Virus record (IMG/VR): IMGVR_UViG_3300001533_002285
Span: 1-27,992 of that record
DNA length: 27,992 nucleotides
Strand: one strand, 5' to 3'
Source: a virus
The position numbers and the translations under genes were made by a program. Under the pieces are notes generated by a model that was not told where the DNA came from, ran no database searches, and was given only the letters and a program-made list of their open reading frames with translations. Numbering within the stretch: the stretch's first letter is position 1; each line of letters begins with the position of its first letter. Shown here piece by piece: positions 7,115 through 12,993 of this stretch.

Positions 7115-7312
7115 ATGATACTTTTAACAATATTAACAATAGTAAATAGTTTAATATTAATTTATATATTAAATGAAAAATATTTTTCTATATTTGTAGA
7201 CAAATCTTATTCTTTTCATAATAAATTATTAGGATATGGAATTTATCATAAAGGAAAAAGATTTATGTATTATAAAACTTTAAACAAAAAAATAAAAATT
7301 ATATTAAAATAG
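7115..7312 (+). CDS. Small membrane protein, 65 aa
   Basis: Residues 2-19 are strongly hydrophobic (ILLTILTIVNSLILIYIL) and form one N-terminal membrane anchor. The rest is basic and aromatic, ending in NKKIKIILK. The last 46 bases of the gene (7267-7312) are inside a 79-bp sequence repeated perfectly at 10063-10141, so part of this tail exists twice in the window. It ends with TAG. No promoter is visible after the upstream terminator. Family not recognised. Confidence 0.6.
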   Translation: MILLTILTIVNSLILIYILNEKYFSIFVDKSYSFHNKLLGYGIYHKGKRFMYYKTLNKKIKIILK

Positions 7313-7345
7313 TCAAAAATGGATATTAAAATTTAATATATAAAA
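7267..7345 (+). repeat. 79-bp perfect direct repeat, copy A
   Basis: Identical to 10063-10141. It covers the end of the 65-aa membrane protein gene, a six-codon ORF (ATG at 7319), and the first bases of the following headless ORF. The flanking bases differ on both sides. Confidence 0.9.
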
Positions 7346-7622
7346 AAAGAAAAAAGAATATAAAAAATTAACAAAACAAGTTAAAAAAGCAATTAAAAAT
7401 GATGATATTTATTATCGTATTTCTTCTTTAAATGATCAAACACCTTTAAATTTAGCAATAAAAAATAATAGATATGATTTAATAAAAAGAATATTAAAAT
7501 ATTCTGAAAAAATAAAAGAAAAAAATAAAATTATTAATTATTGTTATAAAGATAATAAACCAATAGATATGGCACAAAATGAAGAAATGATAAATTTCTT
7601 AAAAGAAAATGGCGCAAAATAA
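7344..7622 (+). pseudogene. Headless ankyrin-like ORF
   Basis: An open frame of about 92 codons with no ATG, GTG or TTG near its beginning. It contains DQTPLNLAIKNNRYDLIKRI, a good ankyrin-repeat core, and a second degenerate repeat (NKPIDMAQNEEMINFLKENG). The open frame begins just inside the right end of the 79-bp repeat and is out of frame with the short ORF at 7319-7336. The likely history is recombination that replaced the true 5' end; initiation at a non-standard codon or by frameshifting is less likely. Ankyrin repeats bind other proteins. Confidence 0.55.
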
Positions 7623-7629
7623 TTTTTAA

Positions 7630-7661
7630 TTTGCATTATTAAAATTTTTTTCTTATATTTG
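7630..7661 (+). promoter_or_regulatory. Promoter for 7693
   Basis: TTTG 7630-7633, 20-base spacer, TATATTTG 7654-7661. Confidence 0.85.
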
Positions 7662-7692
7662 TATTATATTTAAAGTTTAACCAGTCCAATTA

Positions 7693-7917
7693 ATGGACAT
7701 AAAATTTGAATTTATGAATGTTATTGCAAATTTAAAAGTTAATCCTGAAACTAAAAAGGTAATACCTGTTAAAGGTGTTGATTATTCAATTAAAAAAACA
7801 ACTTTTCGTTTAAGAATTTTTAACGAAAGACGTATTCGTTATCTTGATGTTGTTGCTAAAAAAAGAAGTCAAGCAATAAATGATCTTAAAGATTGTGGAT
7901 ATTGTTATGCTTATTAA
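7693..7917 (+). CDS. Hypothetical basic protein, 74 aa
   Basis: Not recognised. It has an arginine- and lysine-rich beta pattern (VDYSIKKTTFRLRIFNERRI, then RYLDVVAKKRSQAINDLKDC) and ends with CGYCYAY, so it has a C-x-x-C pair at the very end. A second in-frame ATG at 7714 is possible, but ATG 7693 is 31 bases from the -7 box, like other genes here. Single-gene unit. Confidence 0.7.
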   Translation: MDIKFEFMNVIANLKVNPETKKVIPVKGVDYSIKKTTFRLRIFNERRIRYLDVVAKKRSQAINDLKDCGYCYAY

Positions 7918-7976
7918 AAAGGTTATTATTTTATAAAAACCACAAAAATTTTTAATAAGTATATTTAAAATTTTTA

Positions 7977-8008
7977 AAATGGTGGTTATTTTTAATAATC
8001 ACCATTTT
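7977..8008 (+). terminator. Hairpin before the homing endonuclease gene
   Basis: A 15-bp stem AAAATGGTGGTTATT / AATAATCACCATTTT with one G-U pair and a three-base loop. It has no long T-run and ends only 17 bases before ATG 8026, so it could terminate the upstream unit or hold the leader of the endonuclease gene. Confidence 0.6.
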
Positions 8009-8025
8009 AATTTAATTTAATAATT

Positions 8026-8538
8026 ATGGATAAAAAACCAAGGGGTTTTTGGACTAAAAAAGAATGTAGGAAAGAAGCTCTTAAATATTCGTGTAAAATT
8101 GATTTTAAAATGAGTAGTAGAGGTGCTTATAATGCTTGTTTAAATAATAATTGGTTAGATAAGTATTGTAAACATATGGAAAAATTAAAATTATCATTGG
8201 GTGAAGAAAGAATAAGAAAATTTCTTATTCGTGCAAATATTGAATTTGAAGAACAAAAGAAATTTGATAATTGTATAAATATTAATCTTTTACCATTTGA
8301 TTTTTATATAACTGAATTTAACACTTGTATAGAATATGATGGTATTCATCATTTTAAACCTGTTAAATATTTTGGTGGATTAGAAAGATTTAAATATACT
8401 AAAAAGAATGATTTAATTAAAAATAATTTTTGTATTGAAAATAATATTAGATTAATTAGAATACCTTATTTTAAAATTAAAAAAATTGATAATATTTTAA
8501 AAAGAAAGTTTTTATATAATTTAAATTTGGAATTTTAA
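8026..8538 (+). CDS. EDxHD/Vsr-like homing endonuclease with N-terminal DNA-recognition domain
   Basis: 170 residues. Residues 8-52 (FWTKKECRKEALKYS, then SRGAYNACLNNNWLDKY) match the small W/A/Y/W domain that often precedes phage HNH and EDxHD nucleases. The catalytic half has FDFYI (D92), IEYDGIHH (E103, D105, H108, H109), a lysine-aspartate pair (KKNDLIK, D129) and a Vsr-like ending NNIRLIRIPYFK. This is the pattern of I-Bth0305I-type homing endonucleases. It probably cuts a specific site in related phage genomes to spread itself. It is free-standing; no split gene or intron is evident around it, so the target may lie elsewhere. Confidence 0.85.
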   Translation: MDKKPRGFWTKKECRKEALKYSCKIDFKMSSRGAYNACLNNNWLDKYCKHMEKLKLSLGEERIRKFLIRANIEFEEQKKFDNCININLLPFDFYITEFNTCIEYDGIHHFKPVKYFGGLERFKYTKKNDLIKNNFCIENNIRLIRIPYFKIKKIDNILKRKFLYNLNLEF

Positions 8539-8557
8539 AAAATTATTCTTATATTTA
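8526..8557 (+). promoter_or_regulatory. Promoter for 8586 and 8713
   Basis: TTTG 8526-8529, 20-base spacer, TATATTTA 8550-8557. The -33 box lies inside the end of the endonuclease gene. Confidence 0.7.
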
Positions 8558-8585
8558 TAATATAAATAATAAAATATATAAAATT

Positions 8586-8699
8586 ATGAAAAAAATTAAA
8601 ACATATTTGTATTTGAAAATTGGACAAATTATTTATCTTATAAATACCATTAGTATTGATATTTTCAGTTTTTTAATTGCTTATTTAAAAATATTATAA
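8586..8699 (+). CDS. Very small hydrophobic protein, 37 aa
   Basis: ATG 8586 follows a promoter and the usual AAAATT leader. The product is MKKIKTYLYLK followed by a continuous hydrophobic stretch of about 25 residues (IIYLINTISIDIFSFLIAYL). It looks like a single-span membrane peptide with a basic N-terminus. It is followed after 13 bases by 8713. No family recognised; coding status rests on context and start signals. Confidence 0.55.
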   Translation: MKKIKTYLYLKIGQIIYLINTISIDIFSFLIAYLKIL

Positions 8700-8712
8700 A
8701 TTTATTTAAATT

Positions 8713-8979
8713 ATGTTTGCAAAAATAGATCCGAGAAATATAGAAACACCAAGATTAAAAGTATTATTAGAGGATGAAAAATATGGAAATGTTTATAAAC
8801 ATATAACTGGTTTTGCTGATTCTAATATTGGAAATGTAGCAATGGTAGAATGTCCAAAATGTTTTTATAATTGGTTTTTTCATTCAAGAATAAATGAAAT
8901 GAATGGTGGTTCTTATTTTTATTTTTATCAATATATGAAAAATGGGGAATGTTTACATTTTAAACCAAAAAACAAATAA
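8713..8979 (+). CDS. Hypothetical protein with possible zinc site, 88 aa
   Basis: Not recognised. It contains ECPKCFYNWFFHSR (C47, C50, H57) and later NGECLHFK (C80, H82), so the spacing allows one zinc site of the CxxC...CxH type. The remainder is rich in aromatic residues (SYFYFYQYM). It may bind nucleic acid or protein through a small zinc ribbon; this is inference. It is the second gene of a unit with the 37-aa membrane peptide and is closed by the AU hairpin at 8986-9018. Confidence 0.7.
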   Translation: MFAKIDPRNIETPRLKVLLEDEKYGNVYKHITGFADSNIGNVAMVECPKCFYNWFFHSRINEMNGGSYFYFYQYMKNGECLHFKPKNK

Positions 8980-8985
8980 AATTAT

Positions 8986-9068
8986 TTTTATTATTTTAAT
9001 TTATTTAAAATAATAAAATAGGTGGAGTCTATTCTTCAGTTATCTTTAGAATAACTGCCATTAAAATT
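8986..9068 (-). ncRNA. Repeated small RNA, copy 3
   Basis: Minus-strand reading: GGCAGTTAT, a seven-base loop, ATAACTG, then AAGAATAGACTCCA (one base differs from the other three copies), then a perfect 14-bp AU hairpin at 8986-9018 with a five-base loop. The hairpin can also terminate the + strand gene ending at 8979. Confidence 0.7.
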
Positions 9069-9074
9069 ATATTA

Positions 9075-9106
9075 CAAATATAAGAATAATTTTTATATTT
9101 TGCAAA
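9075..9106 (-). promoter_or_regulatory. Minus-strand promoter of small RNA copy 3
   Basis: Minus-strand TTTG (complement of 9103-9106), 20 bases, TATATTTG (complement of 9075-9082). It is back to back with the + promoter at 9127-9158. Confidence 0.8.
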
Positions 9107-9126
9107 TAAAAAATTATTTTTTAAAA

Positions 9127-9158
9127 TTTTTATTATTCATTTTTTATTCTTATATTTG
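9127..9158 (+). promoter_or_regulatory. Promoter for 9184
   Basis: TATATTTG 9151-9158 with TTTT at the -33 position (9127-9130), a weaker match. The spacer contains ATTCATTTTTTATT, shared with the promoters before 10418, 11262 and 14091. Confidence 0.65.
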
Positions 9159-9183
9159 TAATATAAATAATTATTTAAAAATT

Positions 9184-9459
9184 ATGAAAACTATATTATC
9201 AAAAGAAAAACAAGATTATTTAATTAAACTATGTAATAAACACATAGAAGGATTTGATATTATAAAAATGGATATGAATATTGAATATGTTCATTTTATA
9301 AAAATAAATGGACATTCAAAATTTTATGGAAAAGATAATAAACCTTTTGAAATTCCAGTATATAATTATGAAAAAATACATTGGGTTGAAGTTGTTTCAA
9401 TTATATTACCAAAATATATCGATTTATCTTCTGAGCAATTAATTAAAATATTTGTTTAA
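9184..9459 (+). CDS. Hypothetical protein, 91 aa
   Basis: Not recognised. The frame is open further upstream with a TTG at 9100, but that would lie in front of the -7 box, so ATG 9184 behind AAAATT is the credible start. The product has an alpha-beta pattern: helix SKEKQDYLIKLCNKHIEG, strand NIEYVHFIKINGHSKFYG, then FEIPVYNYEKIHWVEVVSII. No catalytic motif, signal or membrane segment. Confidence 0.7.
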   Translation: MKTILSKEKQDYLIKLCNKHIEGFDIIKMDMNIEYVHFIKINGHSKFYGKDNKPFEIPVYNYEKIHWVEVVSIILPKYIDLSSEQLIKIFV

Positions 9460-9475
9460 TTTAAAAATATTAATT

Positions 9476-9532
9476 ATGAATTTATTAGAACAAATAAAAA
9501 ATAATAATCTTTCTAAAAAAGAAAATGTTTGA
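9476..9532 (+). CDS. 18-codon ORF before a stranded C-terminal fragment
   Basis: ATG 9476 behind the usual leader encodes MNLLEQIKNNNLSKKENV and stops at TGA 9530-9532, overlapping the next ORF in another frame. It may be a leader peptide or the 5' stub of a gene disrupted when the MORN-like C-terminal fragment was joined here. Coding status uncertain. Confidence 0.35.
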   Translation: MNLLEQIKNNNLSKKENV

Positions 9533-9662
9533 AAGTTATTTTTTAAATGATAAAAAAGTTTCAAAAGAAGAAGTAATGAATACTTCTAAAACCATTAATA
9601 TAAAAGGAAAAGAAGTTAGTGAAGAAACAATTTTAATTGCTTTGAAAAATTATTTTAAATAA
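9525..9662 (+). pseudogene. Stranded C-terminal module of the MORN-like family, 45 aa
   Basis: Frame MFESYFLNDKKVSKEEVMNT, then KTINIKGKEVSEETILIALK. This is the last third of a repeat plus the conserved C-terminal module of the proteins at 1-241, 248-736 and 12401-12805, without their repeats. An ATG at 9525 could start it, overlapping the preceding short ORF by eight bases. Near identity to the partial copy at 1-241 suggests recent duplication or gene conversion. It may be a decaying remnant, or the module may have a role by itself. Confidence 0.6.
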
Positions 9663-9800
9663 AAATTGTAATATTCATTTTTTATTATTATATTTTTAAT
9701 AATAAATAGTTATAAAAAATTTTAAATTAAAACAATAACTTAATTGATTTATTTGCTATATATTTTATTAATAAATAGGTAAACAAAAATATATAAAATT

Positions 9801-9971
9801 ATGAAAGGACAATTTGTAATTATAGATCTTAGAAATATGGATTTTATGAAAAATGAAAAAGGTAAAATTAATTTCTATGATACAATGGAAGAAGCTTGTG
9901 ATATATGTGGTATGTATGAATTTGAAAATGTTTGGGTAATGAAACTTATGTATAATCATATAGAAGATTAA
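9801..9971 (+). CDS. Hypothetical acidic protein, 56 aa
   Basis: ATG 9801 follows the leader AATATATAAAATT. The product begins MKGQFVIIDLRNMDFM and ends with an acidic helix (YDTMEEACDICGMYEFENV, then VMKLMYNHIED). It has the pattern of a short strand followed by two helices. A weak promoter-like TATATTTT lies at 9689-9696. The pattern resembles small phage proteins with a one-strand start such as FVIIDL, but no family can be named. Confidence 0.6.
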   Translation: MKGQFVIIDLRNMDFMKNEKGKINFYDTMEEACDICGMYEFENVWVMKLMYNHIED

Positions 9972-9984
9972 ATATAGTTTTTTA

Positions 9985-10016
9985 TTTGTAAATTATAAAA
10001 ATTATTATTATCTTTG
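9985..10016 (+). promoter_or_regulatory. Promoter before the second headless ORF
   Basis: TTTG 9985-9988, 20-base spacer, TATCTTTG 10009-10016. No intact ATG-initiated gene follows within 400 bases. Confidence 0.7.
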
Positions 10017-10062
10017 TAAAAAATTAAATATATTGTTAAATTAAAAAAATTGATATTGAAAA

Positions 10063-10141
10063 GTATTATAAAACTTTAAACAAAAAAATAAAAATTATAT
10101 TAAAATAGTCAAAAATGGATATTAAAATTTAATATATAAAA
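10063..10141 (+). repeat. 79-bp perfect direct repeat, copy B
   Basis: Identical to 7267-7345, 2.8 kb away. Here the upstream half of the 65-aa membrane protein gene is missing; only its last codons (through TAG 10106-10108) remain, joined to an unrelated leader. Confidence 0.9.
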
Positions 10142-10344
10142 TATTAAAAAAAGTTAAAAAACAAGCTAAAAAAGGAAAATTCAATTATGAATTTAAAGAA
10201 CCTGTGGTTGGTAATTTAAAAACACTAAATTATAATGAACAATTAATTTTGAAAAATTTAGGATATGATATAAGAATAATATCTGTTGATATAGAGGGAT
10301 TTGTATATAGTCAATATTATTATATAACAACAATATTATGGTAA
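10126..10344 (+). pseudogene. Headless ORF after repeat copy B
   Basis: A 72-codon open frame without any ATG. It contains KKVKKQAKKGKFNYEFKEPV, then LNYNEQLILKNLGYDIRIIS and VDIEGFVYSQYYYI. It is unrelated to the ankyrin-like frame behind repeat copy A and lies in a different phase relative to the repeat. A 5'-truncated gene left by recombination at the repeat is the likely explanation. The 9972-10417 interval holds nothing else apart from promoters and the repeat. Confidence 0.5.
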
Positions 10345-10358
10345 AAATAAAAAATTAT

Positions 10359-10389
10359 TTTGAATATTCATTTTTTATTATTATATTTG
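10359..10389 (+). promoter_or_regulatory. Promoter for the deoC-like gene
   Basis: TTTG 10359-10362, 19-base spacer containing ATTCATTTTTTATT, TATATTTG 10382-10389. The leader has GTTTAACTAAAT. Confidence 0.85.
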
Positions 10390-10417
10390 TATCATTGTTT
10401 AACTAAATATTTTAATT

Positions 10418-11143
10418 ATGAGTAAATTTAATTTTTTAACGGATTACACTTCTTTAACAACAAAAGAAACAATAAAAGATATTGTTGAACTTTGTATTAA
10501 AGCTAATAAAATTGGTGTAAAATCTGTTTGTATTTATCCACAATGGGTAAATACAGCAAAAGTTGCTTTAAGTGCATTAAAATCAAATGTACTTGTTTGT
10601 ACAGTTATTTCATTTCCTGAAGGAAATAAATCAACAAAAGAAAAACTTGAAGAATGTCAAAAAGCAATTGATGATGGTGCTGATGAAATTGATATGGTTG
10701 CTAATTATCAATTAGTTAAAGAAAATTGGGATTCTAAACTTGAAAAAGTCGATGAAAATATTTCTCAATTAATTTTAACTGATATATTAAAAATGGTATC
10801 ATTATGTCATAACAATAACAAAATTTTAAAAGTTATTGTTGAAAGTGGTGTTTTGACACTTGAACAAACAAAGTATTTTACAGAAATTTGTTATAAAGCA
10901 AACGCTGATTTTATCAAAACATCAACTGGAAAAGTATCTGTTGGTGCAGAAATTGAAAAAGTTAAAATTATGAGAAATACCATTAATGATTTATGTGGAA
11001 ATATGAATATTAAAGCATCTGGTGGTATAAGAACATTAGAAGATCAAGATAAATTTTGGTATTATGTAGATCGTTTTGGTATGGATTTTGGTTCTGTTGA
11101 TAAAATCAATAACATTGATGAAACAGTTAATGAAGAATATTAA
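10418..11143 (+). CDS. deoC: Deoxyribose-phosphate aldolase
   Basis: 241 residues, near the usual class I DeoC length of 220-260. Motifs: TDYTSL at the N-terminus, VCIYPQWV, DEIDMVANY (D92), the Schiff-base lysine K167 in DFIKTSTGK, and K199 in NIKASGGIR. The enzyme reversibly splits 2-deoxyribose-5-phosphate into glyceraldehyde-3-phosphate and acetaldehyde, the last step of deoxynucleoside breakdown in the cytoplasm. The family's catalytic residues are all present, so it should be active. It is a single-gene unit between a consensus promoter and a strong terminator. In a phage context it may feed degraded host DNA sugars into energy metabolism; that is inference. Confidence 0.94.
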   Translation: MSKFNFLTDYTSLTTKETIKDIVELCIKANKIGVKSVCIYPQWVNTAKVALSALKSNVLVCTVISFPEGNKSTKEKLEECQKAIDDGADEIDMVANYQLVKENWDSKLEKVDENISQLILTDILKMVSLCHNNNKILKVIVESGVLTLEQTKYFTEICYKANADFIKTSTGKVSVGAEIEKVKIMRNTINDLCGNMNIKASGGIRTLEDQDKFWYYVDRFGMDFGSVDKINNIDETVNEEY

Positions 11144-11166
11144 AAATTAATTTTCTTTTCTTAAAT

Positions 11167-11201
11167 AAAAAACCACTTTTTAATAAAAAAAGTGGTTTTT
11201 T
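11167..11201 (+). terminator. Terminator after deoC
   Basis: Stem AAAAAACCACTTTTT / AAAAAGTGGTTTTTT with a short loop and a following T-run. Confidence 0.9.
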
Positions 11202-11202
11202 A

Positions 11203-11234
11203 TTTGTTTTATTCATTTTTTATTATTATATTTG
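11203..11234 (+). promoter_or_regulatory. Promoter for 11262
   Basis: TTTG 11203-11206, 20-base spacer, TATATTTG 11227-11234. The -33 box abuts the T-run of the deoC terminator. Confidence 0.85.
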
Positions 11235-11261
11235 TATCATAAATAATTAAAATTTAAAATT

Positions 11262-11552
11262 ATGTTAAAATTATTAATTGAATCATATTTAAGATTACAA
11301 GTTATTTCAAGAAAAGAAAATAATACTTTAATTGCTATTGAAACAGATTCTACAAGAGCAAATTTAAGAGATGAAATTTCTAAACAAACAGATGTTGAAT
11401 CTTTACATGTTCAAGAATTTATTGAAATGCAGGCTTGTAAAATAAAAAATGGTGAAAATTTTGATGAAATATTAAATGAAACACAAAATATATTAATTGC
11501 AGATATTATTGCACATAATGATATATTTTTTTGTCAAACTTGTAAAAATTAA
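11262..11552 (+). CDS. Hypothetical protein, 96 aa
   Basis: Not recognised. It is predicted mainly helical: KLLIESYLRLQVISRKENNT, a polar middle (TDSTRANLRDEISKQTDVES), and a long acidic helix (FDEILNETQNILIADIIAHN). It ends with FFCQTCKN, a C-x-x-C pair three residues from the end. Its stop lies five bases before the probable start codon of the next frame, so the two probably share one transcript. Confidence 0.7.
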   Translation: MLKLLIESYLRLQVISRKENNTLIAIETDSTRANLRDEISKQTDVESLHVQEFIEMQACKIKNGENFDEILNETQNILIADIIAHNDIFFCQTCKN

Positions 11553-11557
11553 AAATT

Positions 11558-11800
11558 ATAAAAAAAGAAACAGCAGAATTAATAGTTAATAAATCAGGAT
11601 TAGGTGAATTATATGAAAATTATTCAGGTCGTGGAATGTATGGTAGAAAAACCACAGGTATAGTTTTTAGTAGTCAAGAATTTTTTGAAGCTATTGCTGA
11701 AATTATAATATATGGTGATGAAGAAGAAAGAGAAGAACTTGCTGAATATCTAACTGAAATAAAATCAGACAATCTTGCTTTAGATCAAATATATTATTAA
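11558..11800 (+). CDS. Conserved hypothetical protein with apparent ATA start, 80 aa
   Basis: The frame runs from a stop at 11546-11548 to TAA 11798-11800. It contains KKETAELIVNKSGLGELYEN and YSGRGMYGRKTTGIVF, which I recall from small phage proteins where the KKETAEL-like part is near the start. There is no ATG upstream of residue 26. At 11558 the context AAAATT-ATA-AAAAAAGAA is exactly the local start context with ATA in place of ATG. Either the start codon has mutated, or there is a sequencing or assembly error, or ATA is used, or translation begins at the internal ATG and gives about 55 residues. It lies five bases after 11262-11552. Confidence 0.55.
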   Translation: MKKETAELIVNKSGLGELYENYSGRGMYGRKTTGIVFSSQEFFEAIAEIIIYGDEEEREELAEYLTEIKSDNLALDQIYY

Positions 11801-11805
11801 TATTA

Positions 11806-11837
11806 TTTGTTTTATTTATTTTTTATTATTATATTTG
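11806..11837 (+). promoter_or_regulatory. Promoter for the KH protein gene
   Basis: TTTG 11806-11809, 20-base spacer, TATATTTG 11830-11837. Confidence 0.85.
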
Positions 11838-11862
11838 TATCACAAACTAATAAAAAAAAGAT

Positions 11863-12159
11863 ATGTTTAATTTAAGAAGAAAAAAAAGTAAAGAAATAAA
11901 ATTAAATAACTTAATTAAAAGAGTTATTTATAATTTTTATCTTAATAACAATCAAAAAGTTTTAAGTACAATAACAAATATATCTTTTGAAGATTCAAAA
12001 GATAATCTTAAACTTGTTATTGAAACACATAGACCGGGATTAATAATTGGTAAACAAGCAAAATTTGTTTTATCATTAGTTAATTCTTTAAAAGATGTTT
12101 TTGAAAAGAAAATAAATGTTGATGTAAAACAAACAAATTTTTGGGAATTTAATAATTAA
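11863..12159 (+). CDS. KH-domain RNA-binding protein, ribosomal protein S3-like
   Basis: 98 residues. After a basic N-terminus (NLRRKKSKEIK) comes one KH domain: a strand (KLVIETHRPGL), then IIGKQAKFVLSLVNSLKDVF, then strand KINVDVKQ. The RPG-IIGK start is the type II KH pattern of ribosomal protein S3. The usual GxxG loop reads GKQA (63-66), losing the second glycine, which may weaken or change RNA contacts. It is much shorter than S3 (over 200 residues), so it is not a ribosomal protein copy but a single-domain relative. It probably binds single-stranded RNA in the cytoplasm. It is first in a unit with the ORF at 12166. Confidence 0.75.
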   Translation: MFNLRRKKSKEIKLNNLIKRVIYNFYLNNNQKVLSTITNISFEDSKDNLKLVIETHRPGLIIGKQAKFVLSLVNSLKDVFEKKINVDVKQTNFWEFNN

Positions 12160-12165
12160 AATATA

Positions 12166-12361
12166 ATGAAAAAATATAAAAATATATTATCTTTTTGGGT
12201 AAGACATGAAAATGAAAAAATAAAATTTGTTGATTTTGATTGGGATAAAATATGGATACTTGTTAAATATAAAATTTTTAAAAGAAAAAAAAATAAAATT
12301 TAAAGTAATAAAATCTGTAGGTAAACAAGAATATTTAATACAGTTTTTATATTATTTATAA
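12166..12361 (+). pseudogene. Small gene with probable frameshift at an A9 run
   Basis: ATG 12166 opens a 45-codon frame, MKKYKNILSFWVRHENEKIK onward, stopping at 12301-12303. A second frame continues through IKFKVIKSVGKQEYLIQFLY to TAA 12359-12361, and the two overlap around a run of nine A at 12285-12293. One base of slippage joins them into one protein of about 64 residues. This may be a sequencing or assembly error, a true mutation, or programmed slippage. It follows the KH gene by six bases. No family recognised. Confidence 0.5.
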
Positions 12362-12377
12362 ATTATTCTTATATTTG
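12346..12377 (+). promoter_or_regulatory. Promoter for the interrupted MORN-like gene
   Basis: TATATTTG 12370-12377 with TTTA at the -33 position (12346-12349). Similar to the promoter at 12808 in its spacer (ATTATTTATAAATTATTCT). Confidence 0.6.
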
Positions 12378-12400
12378 TAAAAAATATTAAATAAAAAATT

Positions 12401-12805
12401 ATGAAAGAATATAAAGTAATAATAGAAGGATTAACAGAAAAATGGTTTGAAAATAATCAAAAGATTAAAGAAATTATTTATTATGAAAATGGTCAGAAAT
12501 GTTATGAAGATTATTATTTAGATAATAAATATCATAGAGAAGATGGACCAGCTTATCAAAGATAGTATGAAAATGGTCAAAAAGAATATGAAGAATATTA
12601 TTTAAATGGTAAATTACATAATGAAAATGGACCAGCTTATCAAGGTTGGTATAAAAATGGACAGAAAAGATATGAAGAATATTATTTAAATGGGAAAGAA
12701 GTTTCAAAAGAAGATGTAATGACACCAAAGAAAACCATTAATATAGGTGGAAAAGAAGTTAGTGAAGAAACAATTTTAATTGCTTTAAAGAATTATTTTA
12801 AATAA
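12401..12805 (+). pseudogene. MORN-like repeat gene interrupted by TAG
   Basis: ATG 12401 starts MKEYKVIIEGLTEKWFENNQ, closely like 248-736. The frame is interrupted at TAG 12563-12565, where the paralogues have TGG (the W of the WYENGQK repeat). It then continues unbroken for 79 codons (two repeats and the C-terminal module) to TAA 12803-12805. Total length without the stop would be 134 codons. A single G-to-A change explains it. Amber readthrough or reassignment cannot be excluded, but other genes here end with TAG. It has its own promoter. Confidence 0.75.
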
Positions 12806-12807
12806 AA

Positions 12808-12839
12808 TTTGTATTATTTATAAATTATTCTTATATTTG
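12808..12839 (+). promoter_or_regulatory. Promoter for the 25-aa peptide
   Basis: TTTG 12808-12811, 20-base spacer, TATATTTG 12832-12839. The leader has GTTTAACTAAAT. Confidence 0.85.
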
Positions 12840-12872
12840 TATAATAATTGTTTAACTAAATTTTATAACATT

Positions 12873-12950
12873 ATGAAAAAAGAAATAATTAAAAAAGACA
12901 TTTTAGATGATGTTGATTATCCAGAACCATATCCAATGCCTGGATGGTAA
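12873..12950 (+). CDS. 25-residue peptide gene
   Basis: ATG 12873 behind a consensus promoter and the leader box GTTTAACTAAAT encodes a 25-residue peptide. It starts MKKEIIKKDILDDVDYPEP and ends YPMPGW, with a basic amphipathic first half and a proline- and aromatic-rich tail. A terminator follows 44 bases later, so the transcript has no other gene. Its complete set of signals suggests a real micro-protein, possibly a host-takeover inhibitor, but nothing in the sequence gives its target. Confidence 0.6.
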   Translation: MKKEIIKKDILDDVDYPEPYPMPGW

Positions 12951-12993
12951 AAAATTTTAAAGGTTAGTAATTTTTTAAAGGTTGAGTTTATTT

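Noticed and set aside
7319-7336. Programmed frameshift from the six-codon ORF in the 79-bp repeat into the downstream frames
   Set aside because: Copy A would need a +1 change and copy B a -1 change, and no shared slippery sequence exists.
9768-9959. 63-codon minus-strand ORF
   Set aside because: Shadow of the 56-aa + strand gene at 9801-9971, which has normal start signals.
12474-12728. 84-codon minus-strand ORF with repeated HFH motifs
   Set aside because: It is the antisense image of the MORN-like repeats, which explains its repetitive histidines.
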